Source of the DNA: Tyto alba
Lineage: Eukaryota > Chordata > Aves > Strigiformes > Tytonidae
NCBI RefSeq assembly: GCF_018691265.1
Contig: NW_024881282.1
Location: forward strand, 26,190,899 to 26,254,898
Length of the DNA stretch: 64,000 bases
Direction: 5' to 3'
The notes below the pieces were generated by a model, which was not told the DNA's origin, ran no database searches, and saw only the letters and a program-made list of their open reading frames with translations. This document shows, in pieces, positions 50,601 through 63,840 of the stretch (within the stretch, counting starts at the first letter, position 1; the number at the start of each line of letters is the position of its first letter). The position numbers and the translations under genes are program-made.

Positions 50601-52340
50601 ATTTCCTATACAGTTAGCAATGTGATTACATTACCGCTACACAGCCCTTTGCACCCATAATACTTCCACTTGGTGATCCTGTTACTTTCACATAGGGAAC
50701 CCGGGTAAGAAGAAGCCCATCTGCTCTCCTCCACGCATTTGAAAGTCCGAAACCTTGTGGCCAAAAACTCTTGTGTCTACTGGTACTGACCACACGGTTC
50801 CCACTCACCCATCCACAAACCTTAAGGGAAAAACATTTCTTTGCTGTGGAGAGAGGAGCATCAGTGGTGAGGAAGGAATAGTAAAGTTACCAGTGAAAAG
50901 AGACAGCCTTACAGCAAATGAAAATCCACTGTATAGTACTGATATCATCCATCTAAACAGACACTCTTACCTCACAAATGTATAATTTGTTTGGAAGACA
51001 CTTTGTTCCCTCTTCAGTGACTTATTAATGATTCATTAATACGCTTTAAGAGTAAGAACAAACAGGTGTGGAAGACACTGCATTCAAGAAGATTTCAGTG
51101 CCAGCTCACCCAACTGAAACTTGCATCTTTACTCTCTGCATACCAGATGATGAAAACCATGACACTACCCTGAGGCTTCAAGTCGCTGCTCGCTCGCTAT
51201 CTCTGCACTGCAAGATCACAGTTGGCTTCTGTATCTATAAACAAGTCACGGCAGAAACCCATGGCTGTACCCCAGCCCGAGGGAAGACCTGGGCATGCAC
51301 AATTCCTCAGTTCCCTGGTGTCCACCGGACATGAAGAAGGGTACACAGGCTAGAAGGGACTCGTGCCATGCTACAGCGATTCCTGATCGGGATATCTGCA
51401 GAACCAGGTCTGCACCAGCCCCTAAAGTCAAGCACTGCCAATTTTGGACATAATCCTCTTACTTAGAGACACACAAATTATGCCTTTCTTTAAAAAATGG
51501 AAAAGCATGTGTTCAAACTGTGTTTATAAACAAGTCTGAAATACAGAGTACTGCCTTAGGGAAGCTTTCATTGAGAACTGATCACAGTTTAGAAAATAGC
51601 AGAAGAGAAGATATGTAGACATCTGTCCCATTGCTTTTGAACAGATACAATTAATTTAATCAGCATGTGAAGCCTGTAATATTTTGTCAGAGGGTTATAG
51701 CAGTAACATAGGTACTATGTTAATTCTGGATGCTTAGGTAGATTGTAGATTCCTCTATACATGATAACAAGGGGGAACCTACAGCTACTAACAACTCTGG
51801 TCCAGCAAAGTGACTGACAAGTCTCATGCTGCCTTGGTACTGATAGTATCTTCACTACACAAGGCTATGATATCACAGCTAATCCTCAGATAAATCCCAC
51901 AGTGCATTCTTTCACCTTGCTTCAAAATCAAAGCTGTTTGTAGCTTTTGCAAGTGATACAATGCCCGTGGTAAATTAAAAAAAAAAAAAAATAATAAGAC
52001 CAAAACAGTCTTTGACAAGGTGAACATCTCCTTCCAGTTGTGAAATGTTTGGAAAAAGAAACTAAAACAAACAAACAAAAAACTTTTGTAAAAAAGGAGA
52101 AAGATACCCCTATTTTTCCCCTCAAGGATAAACCAATTCCCAGCATACTTAGCATTCTGACAGACACAGAACAGTTGTGTTCCACTTCAGAGTGCTGTAC
52201 AAACACAGCAAGGACTGTATCCAGGCTCTTTCACCCTATGACTCTACACACAAGGAATCAGTGGGGAGAAGGTTATCGGATAATGGCTATGCTGGATTCT
52301 GCCCAGCCATGCTCAGAAATCAGTTTCCTTATTTCCTTAC

Positions 52341-52435
52341 CCTCTGTTTCCGTAGGCTTCCTGGGCTGGTGGGAGATGGGCTTGGAGACTTCCCAGAGCG
52401 GGGAGTAGAAAGCTGGCTACCAGGGGTTCCATTCA
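52341..52435 (-). CDS. DCLK1: DCLK1 exon: Ser/Pro-rich linker shared by all isoforms
   Basis: Acceptor ...CCTTTTAGTG-type (AG at 52437-52436), two bases TG completing Val, then 31 codons from [18 protein letters not shown] to SPGSLRKQR, then donor GTAAGG (52340 down). Residues 8-38. This is the Ser/Pro-rich microtubule/MAP-kinase-site linker that follows the DCX domains in the long form and the MLELIE start in the short form. It is the branch exon: its donor can join 46330 (DCL/CARP) or 34770 (kinase). It appears identical to the mammalian sequence as remembered. Confidence 0.97.
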
Positions 52436-53366
52436 CTAAAAGGACAATAAATCGAAAAAATAAACACAAGGCATTATTAAAAGCCAATGAATAGTTAAAT
52501 AAACATATTTCTTTTAATTCTTCATTGAATAGATTAATTTGGTTTTACTCCATCTTTTAAAAATTAAATGAGGCAATTCACAGAAGAATTGTTTCCTCAG
52601 AGTTTTGGCCCATGAAGCCAATTTTTACACAAAGTTTAGGCAAATAATCAACAAACCCAAAAAGACTGTTTAGTCAATGGCAGAGAACAAGACCATGTTT
52701 ATCTTAAACTGTATTGTTCTTGTGCTTGAAAGTGATGGAGAGCAAGGTGCTTTGTTAACCTTAACAGACACTTGCCATATGTAAACCTTTTAATTCCATT
52801 TAGTTATGGCTTGAAGTTCTACCCATCAAAAATAAAAAGCAGTATTTACTGCAAGAAAAAATCAGCTGCTTGCTGTTTCTTACTCATACATCTGAAGAGA
52901 TTTTTCCAATACTATCTGACCCAAACATCAACTCAGACTTAACCCAGAAGGGCTTTCCAGAGGCAAATAAATTGGATGTAACACCTCAAGTCTGACTTAC
53001 AGCAAAGCATCCCTTTCTCAAGTAAGCAAGTTCCTTCATACATATCAGTGCCTATCATTTTAGAAGCATCTTTTGCATGCATGTGACATTATCCATTAAA
53101 TTAACAAAACAATACCAGCAGAGGACAGAATTCTACTACAAAGTAATCACACGAGAGGCTATCAATAATGTTCACACTGAAGCACTGATAGAAACATTAC
53201 AAAGCGTGTATCACATATATATGTAGATATTCTTAAACAAGCAACTGTTATATCACAGTCCACATTTGTCAGCACCAGGAAAAACAGAATCGACAATCAG
53301 ATTCCCAGATTCTGAATCTTAGGAGAATATTTACATATTAGGGTATCAACAAGGCATTCGACTTAC
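52436..53366 (-). other. DCLK1: DCLK1 intron (0.9 kb) after the short-isoform first exon
   Basis: AT-rich; no element recognised. Confidence 0.85.
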
Positions 53367-53385
53367 CTTCTATGAGTTCTAACAT
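53367..53385 (-). CDS. DCLK1: DCLK1 short-isoform first coding exon (MLELIE)
   Basis: Minus strand: ATG (53385-53383) then TTA GAA CTC ATA GAA and one G, then donor GTAAGT (53366 down). Joined to the TG of the next exon it gives MLELIE-V-NGTPG, the N-terminus of DCLK-short (CPG16) and CARP in mammals. The start context is TTTGTCCATGT, only moderate for Kozak. Upstream on the minus strand is 5'UTR of unknown length. The phase, the donor and the exact six-residue match make this firm although only 19 coding bases are visible. It marks an internal promoter separate from the long-form one beyond 64000. Confidence 0.93.
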
Positions 53386-53760
53386 GGACAAAATCTTACT
53401 GTTTAACGTGACAATAGCAAGCAGCAAAATTCCTGCTCTCTACTAAGCCAAGCTGTAGCCAAACTGAGAAGCAATGGGATTAGTTAAGGATAGCTGGGGC
53501 TGCTCACAGAGTGAGCTGAATGCGATGCAGGATTCATAAGCAGAAGCCTTTTCTGCGTAAGGCTGACGTCTTCAGAGCAGCAGTGGGAGGTGCAGGTGCT
53601 GTCTTAGGGCTACATCAAAGGTGTCAATTAAGCATAATGCTGCTGCTTCACAACGCTGAGCCACCGCAACCCCCACTCGCTTTCCATGGAGCCCCGAAAG
53701 CCTAAGCAATTTTATGTGCTGTGCACTGAATCATAATGAGGTGCCTTTGGGGGCAATATA
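53386..53760 (-). promoter_or_regulatory. DCLK1: Alternative promoter/5'UTR region of DCLK-short and CARP
   Basis: This lies directly upstream of the MLELIE exon. On the minus strand a TATA-like ACATAAAATT is at about 53708-53717, which would place a start site near 53680 and a 5'UTR of about 300 bases. A CRE-like TGACGTC is at 53564-53570 (7 of 8 bases of TGACGTCA). The region is somewhat GC-richer than its surroundings. Family knowledge: DCLK-short/CPG16 and CARP are induced by neuronal activity, which a CRE would suit. Location of the start site and the role of the motifs are inferred. Confidence 0.5.
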
Positions 53761-56700
53761 CCAAATGACTCATCCGAAAATCAAAATGACAATAACTCTT
53801 GTGAAACCTTGGCTGACTGGCAATCTAGCAAATGCTAATTCCTTTGGATAATACAGTAGGCATTTTTAATAGATTCCTCTTACTTTTTACGTAATACATT
53901 GTTCTCACTGGCTAATACTGGGCCTGCACATTATAAGGAAGACACATGTACACCTACCACACCACACACATCAATAAAACACATTATACTCCATGATAAA
54001 TAATGATCACTTAATAGTGCTTAGGTGCTGTGAGTGATCAAATCTCAACATCACTTTGTGCAGGGCATTGTTTAAGGTAAAGGTGCAATATATTTGTATA
54101 ACCATAGGAACAACAAGATACACTAATTGGATTAAAATAGGCTGCTTTTCTAGAAAACCATTCCACTCATCTAGGCTTTGAGTTCTCTTTGTACAGAGGA
54201 CAATGGTTTGCACATATCATCACTAATTCAAATGTACTAACTGTGTGGGGGAAAGCACATGCATATGGACATGTTCACCAACATTCATCCAATATTCAGC
54301 AAAACACCCCACACGTCTAGCCAATAATGACTAAATTAAAATTTTTTATGAATACTCCTGAAATCACTTAGGAAAAGGGCAAGATGAGGACATTAAAAAT
54401 TAGCTTTTTGGAATCTCAAACTTCTGAAGGTTTAAAGGGCTCCTTATAAACAAACATGGTATTACTTAGAAACTAATACTAAACTACTATTATTCACATG
54501 GAGCTAGTCCTCAAGACTGCTAAGTAACAAGACTAATGGTCTGCCTTCTCTTTAAAGCAAGGAGATATTCTTAGGTCTTATTATTATGTAAAAATTTAAG
54601 ATAACAGATACACTTTAATAAACCTTGTAGCACTAGGCACTGGTTCCTATTCCTTATAGATTTACTCCTTTCCCATAATTTTCAACAATAGTTTTTCTTA
54701 GAATTACTACTGCAATTTTTCTGTCCTGAAGAGAAAGACTTGAGGCAACCAAGTGGAACGAGACAAATAGATGCAGTGGTGTATTTGACTCAGTGTATTT
54801 CCCACCTGTACCATATTAATAAGTCTCTATTTGAGATGAAAAAACAAAGTATTATAAACCTTAAAAATTGCTCACTTGCCACCACCAGAGTATCCAGAGT
54901 GTGTAAGCTAAGCTCCAATGCTCTCTCGAACAGCACTTTTTAAAAAGGAAAATTATGATAGTTGTGCTTGTGTAGGCTGTCTGTAATATGTGAAATCAAG
55001 ATCACAATTAATGGATTGAGACTCTCAGGAGATTTAAGTGGAGTTTGCTCACCTCCTTACCCATATGCAAAACACAAAGGTGCTAAGTACCTAAAATACA
55101 TGCCAGGATTTTTGTGAGCATACAAGGACTCCCTATGGAGAACTGTTCAGGAGACTCTAGAGGTGACAATTAGCACTTGGGATGAGATTCCTTTTACCAA
55201 TCTGAAGTAGTTTTCTAGACCTTATTTTAACCAAGCTGCTGTCATAGCACGAGTTGTATCATCCCCAAGCAACCATCTAAACCAGATCCGATGAACAACG
55301 TGCTATGAGCATCCACTGCCGTGCAGACTTAAAGTTAGGCAAAATTAATCAAACCCCACATACCTAGAGGTTTAGGATATAATGGAGATGTCAGCAAAGT
55401 CATCAAAATTCTCCCCACCTACCAATTTTGGTGGATTTTATTCCAGTTGCAGAACTCCATTAAATAAACACCTGAAGACTGAAGGCCATACAGAGTCTAC
55501 ATGAGAGTCAAACTGAAGGGGGACCTGGGTGATGTGGGTTCTATTCCAAGCTCTCTAGATGCATCTGCACAAGATTAGACAAGTGCACATCATGTCTGTC
55601 TTCTGGATGGTCTGCACACCTGGAAGTACACTGCCCTAAAATCCATTTTTAGGTGGAATGAATTCTGGTTGGAAACTGCATTTCTGTCCAGTGTCTGCAC
55701 TACATTTCTCACTAACCAATACAGCACGTGTTCCTACAGGGAACCTTGATGTAGATAAAGACATATGAAATTGGTAAATCACTGTTGTGATTAATCATGT
55801 TATTAAGTGAGGCAAGAGGTTTCTTGTCACTTTTGACTCGTAAAATGGCAGGGGTCATAGACTTCAGCTTAACACACAGTGCCCTCCCATTGTCTCATGA
55901 AAAAGATTTATCTGTTCAAAATTTCATAGGTGAGGTATGTATGAAAAAGCAAAAACAGTAACAAAATTATTGCAGCTGCTCTGAGCAGATGTATGTAGCT
56001 GCTTAGCTGTGAACTCCCTTCCTGACTATTCCTCTCCTGCTCAGGATGCATAACAGGGCAAGAACCTGTTTTGTACTTGTTTTTCCAGCACCTGGCCCAC
56101 ACACAAAGGTAGAAACACCCGGGAAATAGAACAATAAAGCTGGATACCATCATCTACTGAGATAAATGCAAGATAGGTTTTCATACGATGGTGTTTATAA
56201 ACTCACGAAAATGCTGTAAATAAAAAGCATTTTGATGGCATTCAAATAAATAAATTTTGTTAGGGCATCTTTTCATTAAGTAATAAAAAAAAAAGTGAGA
56301 AAAGCTGCATTAAACTATCAAGTGCCAGTCTGAGAAGCTGCCAATGCCACTGTACTGTATTGAAATCATACTCTCCTATAAAACTGCCTGTTGATGTGTT
56401 AGCATCTTGCACTCTATAAAACGTGTAGAGATGACACTATGTTTACAGCAGTGGTTTGCCAAATAAGAGTGTGAGTGAAGAGGAAAGAGAAGATTAAGGG
56501 AAAGGAATGGTGCAGGCTTTTTTGCAGCCTCAACTTACTCATGACTAGGACAGGCTAAACTCAAAAATGATTTATAGAAGTCACAACAACATGTGTGTCA
56601 GCAACTGTTATCTAGAAAATGGTGATGGGAAATCACTACTTGACCTTATGTCAATTACTTCTGTGGTTTGTCACCGTCCTTTCCAAAACAACATTTTTGT

Positions 56701-59700
56701 CTCAGTAAGATTATGCAGTCCCAGAGTAGCTATGGAACAAACTCTACCTTGCCTTTTTGTTCTTTCTGCTTTGGATTCTACTTGTATACATTTCGATATT
56801 TTTGTCTTCATTCCAAAAGATGAAGTTTGTCCAGAGCACCACATTCAGCAAGTGCCCTTATTATCACTCCCCAGTAAAGACAAGGCTTTGTAGGTTCTAC
56901 CTTACTGTGCAAGTGGTTGAGAAAACCCCATATAACCAGTACTGCATTCGTTATAACTGGAGCTAAACTGAACCTTTTACATTCAATCTTTTCTAGAATC
57001 TATGTCAAGAAGTTATGGAGATACAAGAAGAACATCTCTCTGCCACTGAAGACGAGGCCTGACAGATCCATACAGAGCTTTCACCTCATCGACAGATCAA
57101 CAGATTAGAAATGTCAGCAGAAAGGATCACCTTTAGGTCAGGTTTACACTCCCACCACAGCAGCCACCAATACCCGAGTCCTCATAAGTGACTGGTACCC
57201 TTGGCAGCCACACAATGTAACCCACGCAGTGGAGAGCTCATCAGGGACTGTAACCCCCCCACGCGCTCAGTCCTCGCTCATCTCCACGGCTGCCCACTGC
57301 GACAGCACTTCTGCCTCAACCTGAAGTTGGCTACGCCCGCACCATCAAGCAGAGAAGTCCTGCAGACACACAGACATGTCCAATATCCCAGAAGACAGGA
57401 GCCTTCCTTGAAAATACAATTCCCTGGAGTCCACAAGTATTATTTTTTTCTGTAGCCCCAGAAGGTGGGTGCCTCTTGATTTTTCCTCTGCATTTCATCA
57501 GAGTACAGCTGATATCTATGATCTTGGATGCTTATTTCATGTAGCACCTAATTGAGCAGCAGCTACAACTATGTAAGATTTAATAAAAATCTCTCTTTTG
57601 AACTGTTTTGCCTAATTGGAAAGACTAGGATTCTCAGATCAGTCTGTGTGAATGGAGTACCAACTCTGAGAATGTTTCTTCATTCAGTGTTTAACTTTTT
57701 AATTCTTTAAGAGGGTTAAACTTTTCAGTCTAACCAAATCTATTTCTCTTACTAACTCACAATTTTTGTTACAGGGTACAAAATGATAAAACTTAATTTT
57801 TTCATTATTAGCATCAAATACAAACACCATAAATAAAAAATTAAAAGGAAGCCAGGATCAAAGTAAAAATCATCTGGAAATCCCTGGGTCTGTAGGATGA
57901 CTCCATCACCCCCCACGGGTTTGTACTCTTGGCTTCAGGAAATTTTCGCTTCAGCATATTTATTACAAAATCTGTCAGCTGAATACCTATAACAGTGTGA
58001 ACAGAACCACGTGACCTCGCCAAAGACAATATGATACGTCATGTTCCTTCCTTTGGGATCCAGAAGACCTTCCTAAGTCAGGTGTCTGAAGAAGGGTTGT
58101 TTCTGGATAATGACCTAGGGAAGAACTATCAAACTAAATGAAAACATATCTTCTTGCGGAGGAACACATCTACCTCTTTTTTTCTAACAAGCTGAGAAAA
58201 GCACAAGCATCTGCTCCAGAGAAGCCTTCAGTAAGATCCAATTTCCATATCCTAAACCACTTTTCTCTTTAGGGAACATCTACAGTTTTGATCAGGCTGT
58301 AATTTGACACGTAGTTTCACAATTTCTTTGCCCAGGTGCAATTTTTTGAAAAAAACACACAGCCCTTGGTAATACGACCTACTCTATCCATTCCTCACAG
58401 ACATTCCCTTTGTCATTCAGAACAGGTATGTATCAACCCTGTTACTCCTGAAAAAGACACTTGTCACACTAAATACCAGAAACTCCAAAATAACTCTTCT
58501 TAACACCAAACCTGAATTGAGATTTCAAGCATCCAAAATATTTTGGATGATAGTTTGAGGGAAACAGGAGATAGCTTAGAAGGGAGGAGAGTTGAGAAGG
58601 AAATAATTTTGAAGGATGTGCTCGAACTGAAAAAAGAGTACGTTACCTTTGTTGAGAGCAAGTCCTGAAAATTAGAGTTGAGATTTCAGAAACTAAACCA
58701 GATTACACCTGAATGCAGTATCTTTTCTTAATTTAAAAGACCAGGGGTACAGTAATTCCAGCCATCTCATGCTGCTCTTGATTTGATTAAAAATAATGAT
58801 CATGAAGAAGTAAGTGCTGTTTTCTTTGAATCTGTTACCTCTTCACCTGTACTGAGGCTGCCACCAATGGTGTTAATTAGTAGCTGGACTGAAGCCGACA
58901 GCTACTGAATAGCTGTCAGACATTCATAATTTTCAGTCACCAGCAACAGGCCGATATCCAGTCTCACTGAAAATCAATGTCTCTTTTATGTTGTTCTTTC
59001 TTGAATAATGCTTGATGTCAACAACAAAAAAAAAAACAACATCAAAGTGTTTTACAGGCTTTAAGAAGACATCAGGAAAATTAAATAGAGGCAGGATTAT
59101 CTATTGCACTTGGAACCAGACTTCAGCCCTCTGCCTGCCTGGGAGGTCATGCTACCTTTCTCTGCTTCTCTTCTTTGCCTTGTTCCCTGCTTCTGATCTC
59201 TATTTAGACCGAAAGCATTCTGCAGCACACAATACCTCAAATGCATTTGTAAAAAAACAGAAAGCAATCCTCCTGCAGCGAGATTTCTGACTTGTAGTAC
59301 TGTTTTGAAACACTGTCAGATGTAAATAAAAAATGGAACAAAACATATAAAAATGGAGAAGTCAGCCCTTAACACAGATCTTCCTAGCTTGCACGTACTC
59401 TTTTAAGAAAAAAGTATTCTGTGTTTTTATATAAAAATAGGATGCATCTGCTCTCAGGAGCCAGGGAGGCTATTGGGAAAATATAAGTACATTAAACATA
59501 TGCTCTGTTAACCAAAAAAAAAAAGGAAAAATCAAGGACAGAAGAAAGGTGAACACCACCTATGGAAAAGCATACATTCCTCTCAAGTATTTCAAGAAAT
59601 GGTGTAAAAGCAGATGCAGCTTTTTTGCTCACTGTTGATTGTATAGCTCAAGAAAGGGTGAGGAGTGTGTCTCCCATTCCCTTACAGACTGACACATATT

Positions 59701-61969
59701 TCCTTGCCCTCAGTTAACCAGAGTACAGATTTGAGCCTGCATGGCACTGAGCACTATTCTAGTCACTGGTATCATTAAGGGTCTTTCTCTGCAACCCTGT
59801 AGCCTGCTTTCCACTTGCAGCTCTACCCTTTCCCTCACGCTGCCATGGCAGTGTGTCCCAGAGCACAACATTTTTCATCCTGTTGTGCCCAGGCTGTTAT
59901 ATCCCTGGCCATGTACCTGCAAAGCCCAACAGTGTTGTTATGGCACGTTCTGTACGGGGCTTTCAGGCAGTGGAGCAAGAAAGGCACCTCCAAAGGGTGA
60001 AAGCTATCTAAGACCCTGCCACTAAGAGCCCTTTGCCCCCAGTACCAGATGAGACGATGAGGGAAATCCAGAGAGGAGGCTGGGGGCTCACCAAGGAGAT
60101 GGGACACTCAGGGTCCTTTGCCTGCTCCCGCACACAGTCAGGGGCCACCACAACAAGGTGAGACTGAAACAGAAAGCTCTACATATTAGGGGTGAGTGCC
60201 TTCAAGCAGGATTTTCTCTAAAAATAATTCATTAATATTATTGAATTTATCTGCAAAGCACCAGAGTTTAGGTAAAATGGTATTGTTCCAAACTCAGACA
60301 TGTGAAAATGAGACACAGACATTAAAGAAAACCAACAAACCAACAAACTGACCAACTCCCCATATTAACCCCTTTGATTGCTGCGAGCAACTTCAGAAGC
60401 TATTGGGACAAATTTGGGAAAGTTCATCACCCATATTTGCTCAGAACAAGGAACTCATAGATTTCACCACATTTATAAACATTTAGTTCAAGCCAAAGTT
60501 CGGCTTGATTCATTTACCACTTGAAATTCTGTCAAAGAAGGGAAACAGGTCTTGAGGATGGTACTTAATAGCTTAAACCAAAGCAGACTGTCTACATGTC
60601 CAAGCCTCATTTACATATCTGTTCATCTAACAATAGGAAAATGACCCAAAGACTGTACTCTCTTTAACTAAAAATGATGAATTCCAAACAGCTATCCTGT
60701 GCTGGATGAGAAAAAAAATAATGATGAATACCTACATTAAAGATGATACCATACTATAAATGAATACAGGAGAGAATAAAGGGTAAGTCAAAGGTATCTC
60801 TTCATTTTAGGATTTTAGCAGTTTCAATTTCCAACTTTGAGATTTTTACATTTTTTTAACATACTCTTTGTCTAAGAAACTTCCCTTTTTTGGCCCATGT
60901 AGTTATTCATGTGTATTATCTTGATATGGGCATGAACTGATGATCGAGGCAGGCATCTGTTCCTTTTGCATAGCAAGAATGCGCAGACTTTTCAAAACTC
61001 AGCAAGAATCAAACAAGAGAAATCAGATTCTTTCTAATTAGCAACGTGCTCTTCTCCGTACAGCTCACTTAGCTTTTTCTCAAGGGTACACTATCAATAA
61101 TGCTTTCTGCCTGCCCTTTATCACTACTTTTCTCAACTCTCTTTTATGATACAAATCTTCACAAAATGAAGCACCTTTTCATTTTTGGAATGTGCATGTA
61201 TTGCCTTTGATCTGAACAAAGAATCTACTGTTGTTCTCGAGTATTTTTTATGTTTATCCCTAGTGAAAGAAAAACCCCTGACAGTAGTTTAAAGATGAAT
61301 TGAAAGTAGTTTAAAAGCACAGAATAAAAAACCTACATATACATAAACTTAGAAGTAACAACATGACAACAAAAGCATAACTCCCAGTTATGCAGTAGTC
61401 ATTTAGAAGACTCTCTGAGATGTTTAATGTAGACAACATGAAAAAAAATACAAGTTCATATGTACACTAGATGGTAATTTCTCTGTTTGCTGCTGTCATG
61501 GGTACGTAATTCCAATAAATAGGCCTACTGGATGGCATAAAAGTGAAATCTGTACATAGTGTCTGAATTCCATGGAAGAACTTTGTTTTTTATCTAACAG
61601 CATCTAAGACTCAGTGTTTCTTTTTCTTTCCACTCTTGTTCTTTTAATGCAGTGTCTAGTATAAAACTGCATACTTTTAAAATCTATTTATTGTTTGTTT
61701 TTAGTTTTACATGATCTAAAAACAATTCTTGAGGGCAAGTGCCTACTGAACATAATATTGCTTCCTTTTACGACAGTAATATTGATGCAAATACTCATGC
61801 ATGTAAGGTTAGAAATAAGCTCCCTGTAACATTCACATAATTTAACTTCACTATTTGCAGAAAGAAAACACAAGAGATACAGACATCCAAATCAGATCCA
61901 CTGTCCCCATTAAATTAACCTCTATAGAAACGTTTTCAATTGTTTATCCTTTCTAAGCTGTAACATGTT

Positions 61970-62083
61970 TAGAATAGAATAGAATAATAGTTCAGTTGAA
62001 AGAGACCTACTTCGTTCAACTGCCTGACAAATTCAGAGCTGACAAAAAGTTAAAGCATGTTATTAAGGGCATTGTCCAAATGC
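61970..62083 (-). mobile_element. CR1 LINE, 3' part (left piece of an interrupted copy)
   Basis: It starts with the AGAATAGAATAGAATAATAG tail and GTTCAGTTGAAAGAGACCTA, then TATTAAGGGCATTGTCCAAA, which matches the reverse complement of the CR1 3' end. It stops abruptly at about 62083 where a different repeat begins. It is continuous with the CR1 piece at 62596. Confidence 0.8.
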
Positions 62084-62595
62084 TCTGCAGCAGTTCATGA
62101 AGAACTGCAGCCTGTGGGAAGGACCCACGTTGGAGAAGTTCATGGAGGATGGTCTCCTGTGGGAGGGACCCCACACTGGAGCAGGGGAAGAATGTGAGGA
62201 GTCCTCCCTCTGAGGAGGAAGGAGCAGCAGAGACAACGTGTGATGAACTGACCCCAACCCTCATTCTCCATCTCCCTGCACTGCTGAGAGGGAGGAGGTG
62301 GAGAAAACTGGGAGTAAAGTTGAGCCCTGGGAGAAGGGAAGGGTGGGGGGTAGTGTTTTAAGATTTGTTTTTATTTTCTCCTTACCATACTCTGATTTAA
62401 TTGGCAATAAATTTAATTAATTTTCCCCAAGTTGATTCTGTTTTGCCTGTGGCAGTAATTGCTGAGTGATCTCCCTGTCCTTATCTCAACCCATGAGCCT
62501 TCTGTTGTATTTTCTCTGCCCTGTCCAGCCGAGGAGGGGAGTGATAGAGCAGCTTTGTTGAGCATCTGGTGTCCAGGAAGGGTCAACCCACCACA
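62084..62595 (-). mobile_element. LTR-like avian dispersed repeat, truncated, inside a CR1
   Basis: On the minus strand it begins TGTGGTGGGTTGACCC (about 62595 down) and passes through a CAGGGAGATCACTCAGCAAT stretch, an AT-rich AATTAATTTAATTTATTGCC segment and a CCTCCTCCCTCTCAGCAGTG stretch. It ends in diverged tandem units of about 45 bp (CCTGTGGGAAGGACCCACGT at 62111; CCTGTGGGAGGGACCCCACA at 62156). I recognise this as a common bird repeat with an LTR-like TG start. It carries no coding. The far end is cut off at the CR1 junction. Confidence 0.6.
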
Positions 62596-63445
62596 CAGTG
62601 TTTGACAACTCTCTTGGTAAAAAAAGTGCTTCACAGTGTCCAGCCTAAACCTCCCCCGATGCAGCTTTAAGCCATTCCCACGTGTCCTGTCCCTGGATAC
62701 CAGGCAGAAGAGACCAACACCTCCCTCTCCACTTCCCCTCCTCAGGAAGCTGTAGAGAGCAACCTCCTTTTCTCCAAACTAGACAAACCCAGAGTCCTCA
62801 GCTTCTCCTCACAGGACATGCCTTCCAGCCCTTTCACCAGCTTCGTTGCCCTCCTCCAGATGCTTTTGAGTACCTTCACATTCTTGACTTGTGGGGCCCA
62901 GAACTGCAGACAGTACTCAAGGTGAGGCCACATGAGCACTGAACACAGCGGGATCATCACCCCTTTTCACCAGCTGGCTATGCTGTGTTTGATGCACCCC
63001 AGGATGAGGTTTGCCCTCTTGGTTGCCAGCACACACACTGCTGACTCCTACTGACCCCCAGCTCCCCTTCTGTAGGGCTGCTCTCCAGCCAACCTCCCAG
63101 TTTATACTTGTGCCCGGCATTACTCCATCCCAGATGAAGGATTCAGCATTTGGACTTGTTATATTTCATCCCACTAATGATTGCCTAATGCTCCAAACTA
63201 TCTAGATCCCTCTACAAGGCCTCTTGTCCCTCAAGAGAGTCAACAGCATCTCCCAGTTTGGTATCATCAGCAAGCTTGCTAATGGTGCATTCAACTCCTG
63301 GATCCAGATCATTGATAAAAATATTGAGCAGAACTGACCCTAGGATGGAGCCCTGATGAACACTGCTGGTGACTGGTCACCTGCCAGGTGCAGCCCCACT
63401 CCAACCCTTTGAGCCCTGCCCTTCAGCCTGTTCTTCACCCAGGCT
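62596..63445 (-). mobile_element. CR1 LINE, upstream part (right piece of an interrupted copy)
   Basis: Reverse-complement CR1 text: CAGTGTTTGACAACTCTCTT, AAGCCATTCCCACGTGTCCT, AGGAAGCTGTAGAGAGCAAC, GTGGGGCCCAGAACTGCAGA, TTTGATGCACCCCAGGATGA, TCCAGATCATTGATAAAAAT, and TTTGAGCCCTGCCCTTCAGC. The homology fades after about 63445. Frames starting MPGTSINWEV and [10 protein letters not shown] on the minus strand are broken pieces of CR1 reverse-transcriptase coding or its shadows, with several disruptions. Confidence 0.9.
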
Positions 63446-63840
63446 CCAGAAAGTCAAGAGACTCTTCTTTCAGCATCCTATACATTCCTATAGGGCTTTG
63501 TGGGATGCCTTTCTCTAAGATAATCTTAATTACAGTGTCCAGATGATTATGTCAAGTAGGCAAGGTTATGGACCATCTTTCAACAAACTAGTATGTGCCT
63601 ACTGCCTGTAAATTTTTGTTTTTACATAAGTTATTTTTAAGTAAACCTGTCATCAGCACAGAACCAATCATTAATATTTCCACTACACTGTTTCTTTTCT
63701 TTTTATAAATTTAATGATATATTAATTATTATTGTGGCATAATGAAAACATTCTTTTTTTTCACAGGCTGTAAAATAGATTCTTGATCTTTTCCAGTGAT
63801 TGAACTTGGAATGGTATTCTGCTCAGACTCTTGTAAAACT

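Larger units (their letters stand above)
46331..52340 (-). other. DCLK1: DCLK1 intron (6.0 kb)
   Basis: Non-coding. Contains a (TG)n microsatellite (46869-46891), a nested imperfect palindrome (47580-47615) and an A-rich run near 51977-51991. A GC-richer part (about 49400-49870) has no supported gene. Confidence 0.8.

Noticed and set aside
57841..58029. Minus-strand 62-codon frame ending MIFTLILASF, protein-like in composition
   Set aside because: It begins with TTG, has a stop a few codons upstream with no acceptor between, and I recognise no family. It may be a decayed fragment or chance; not called.
62742..63120. Minus-strand frames resembling protein
   Set aside because: Part of a degraded CR1 (reverse-transcriptase end), disrupted by stops; not a host gene.
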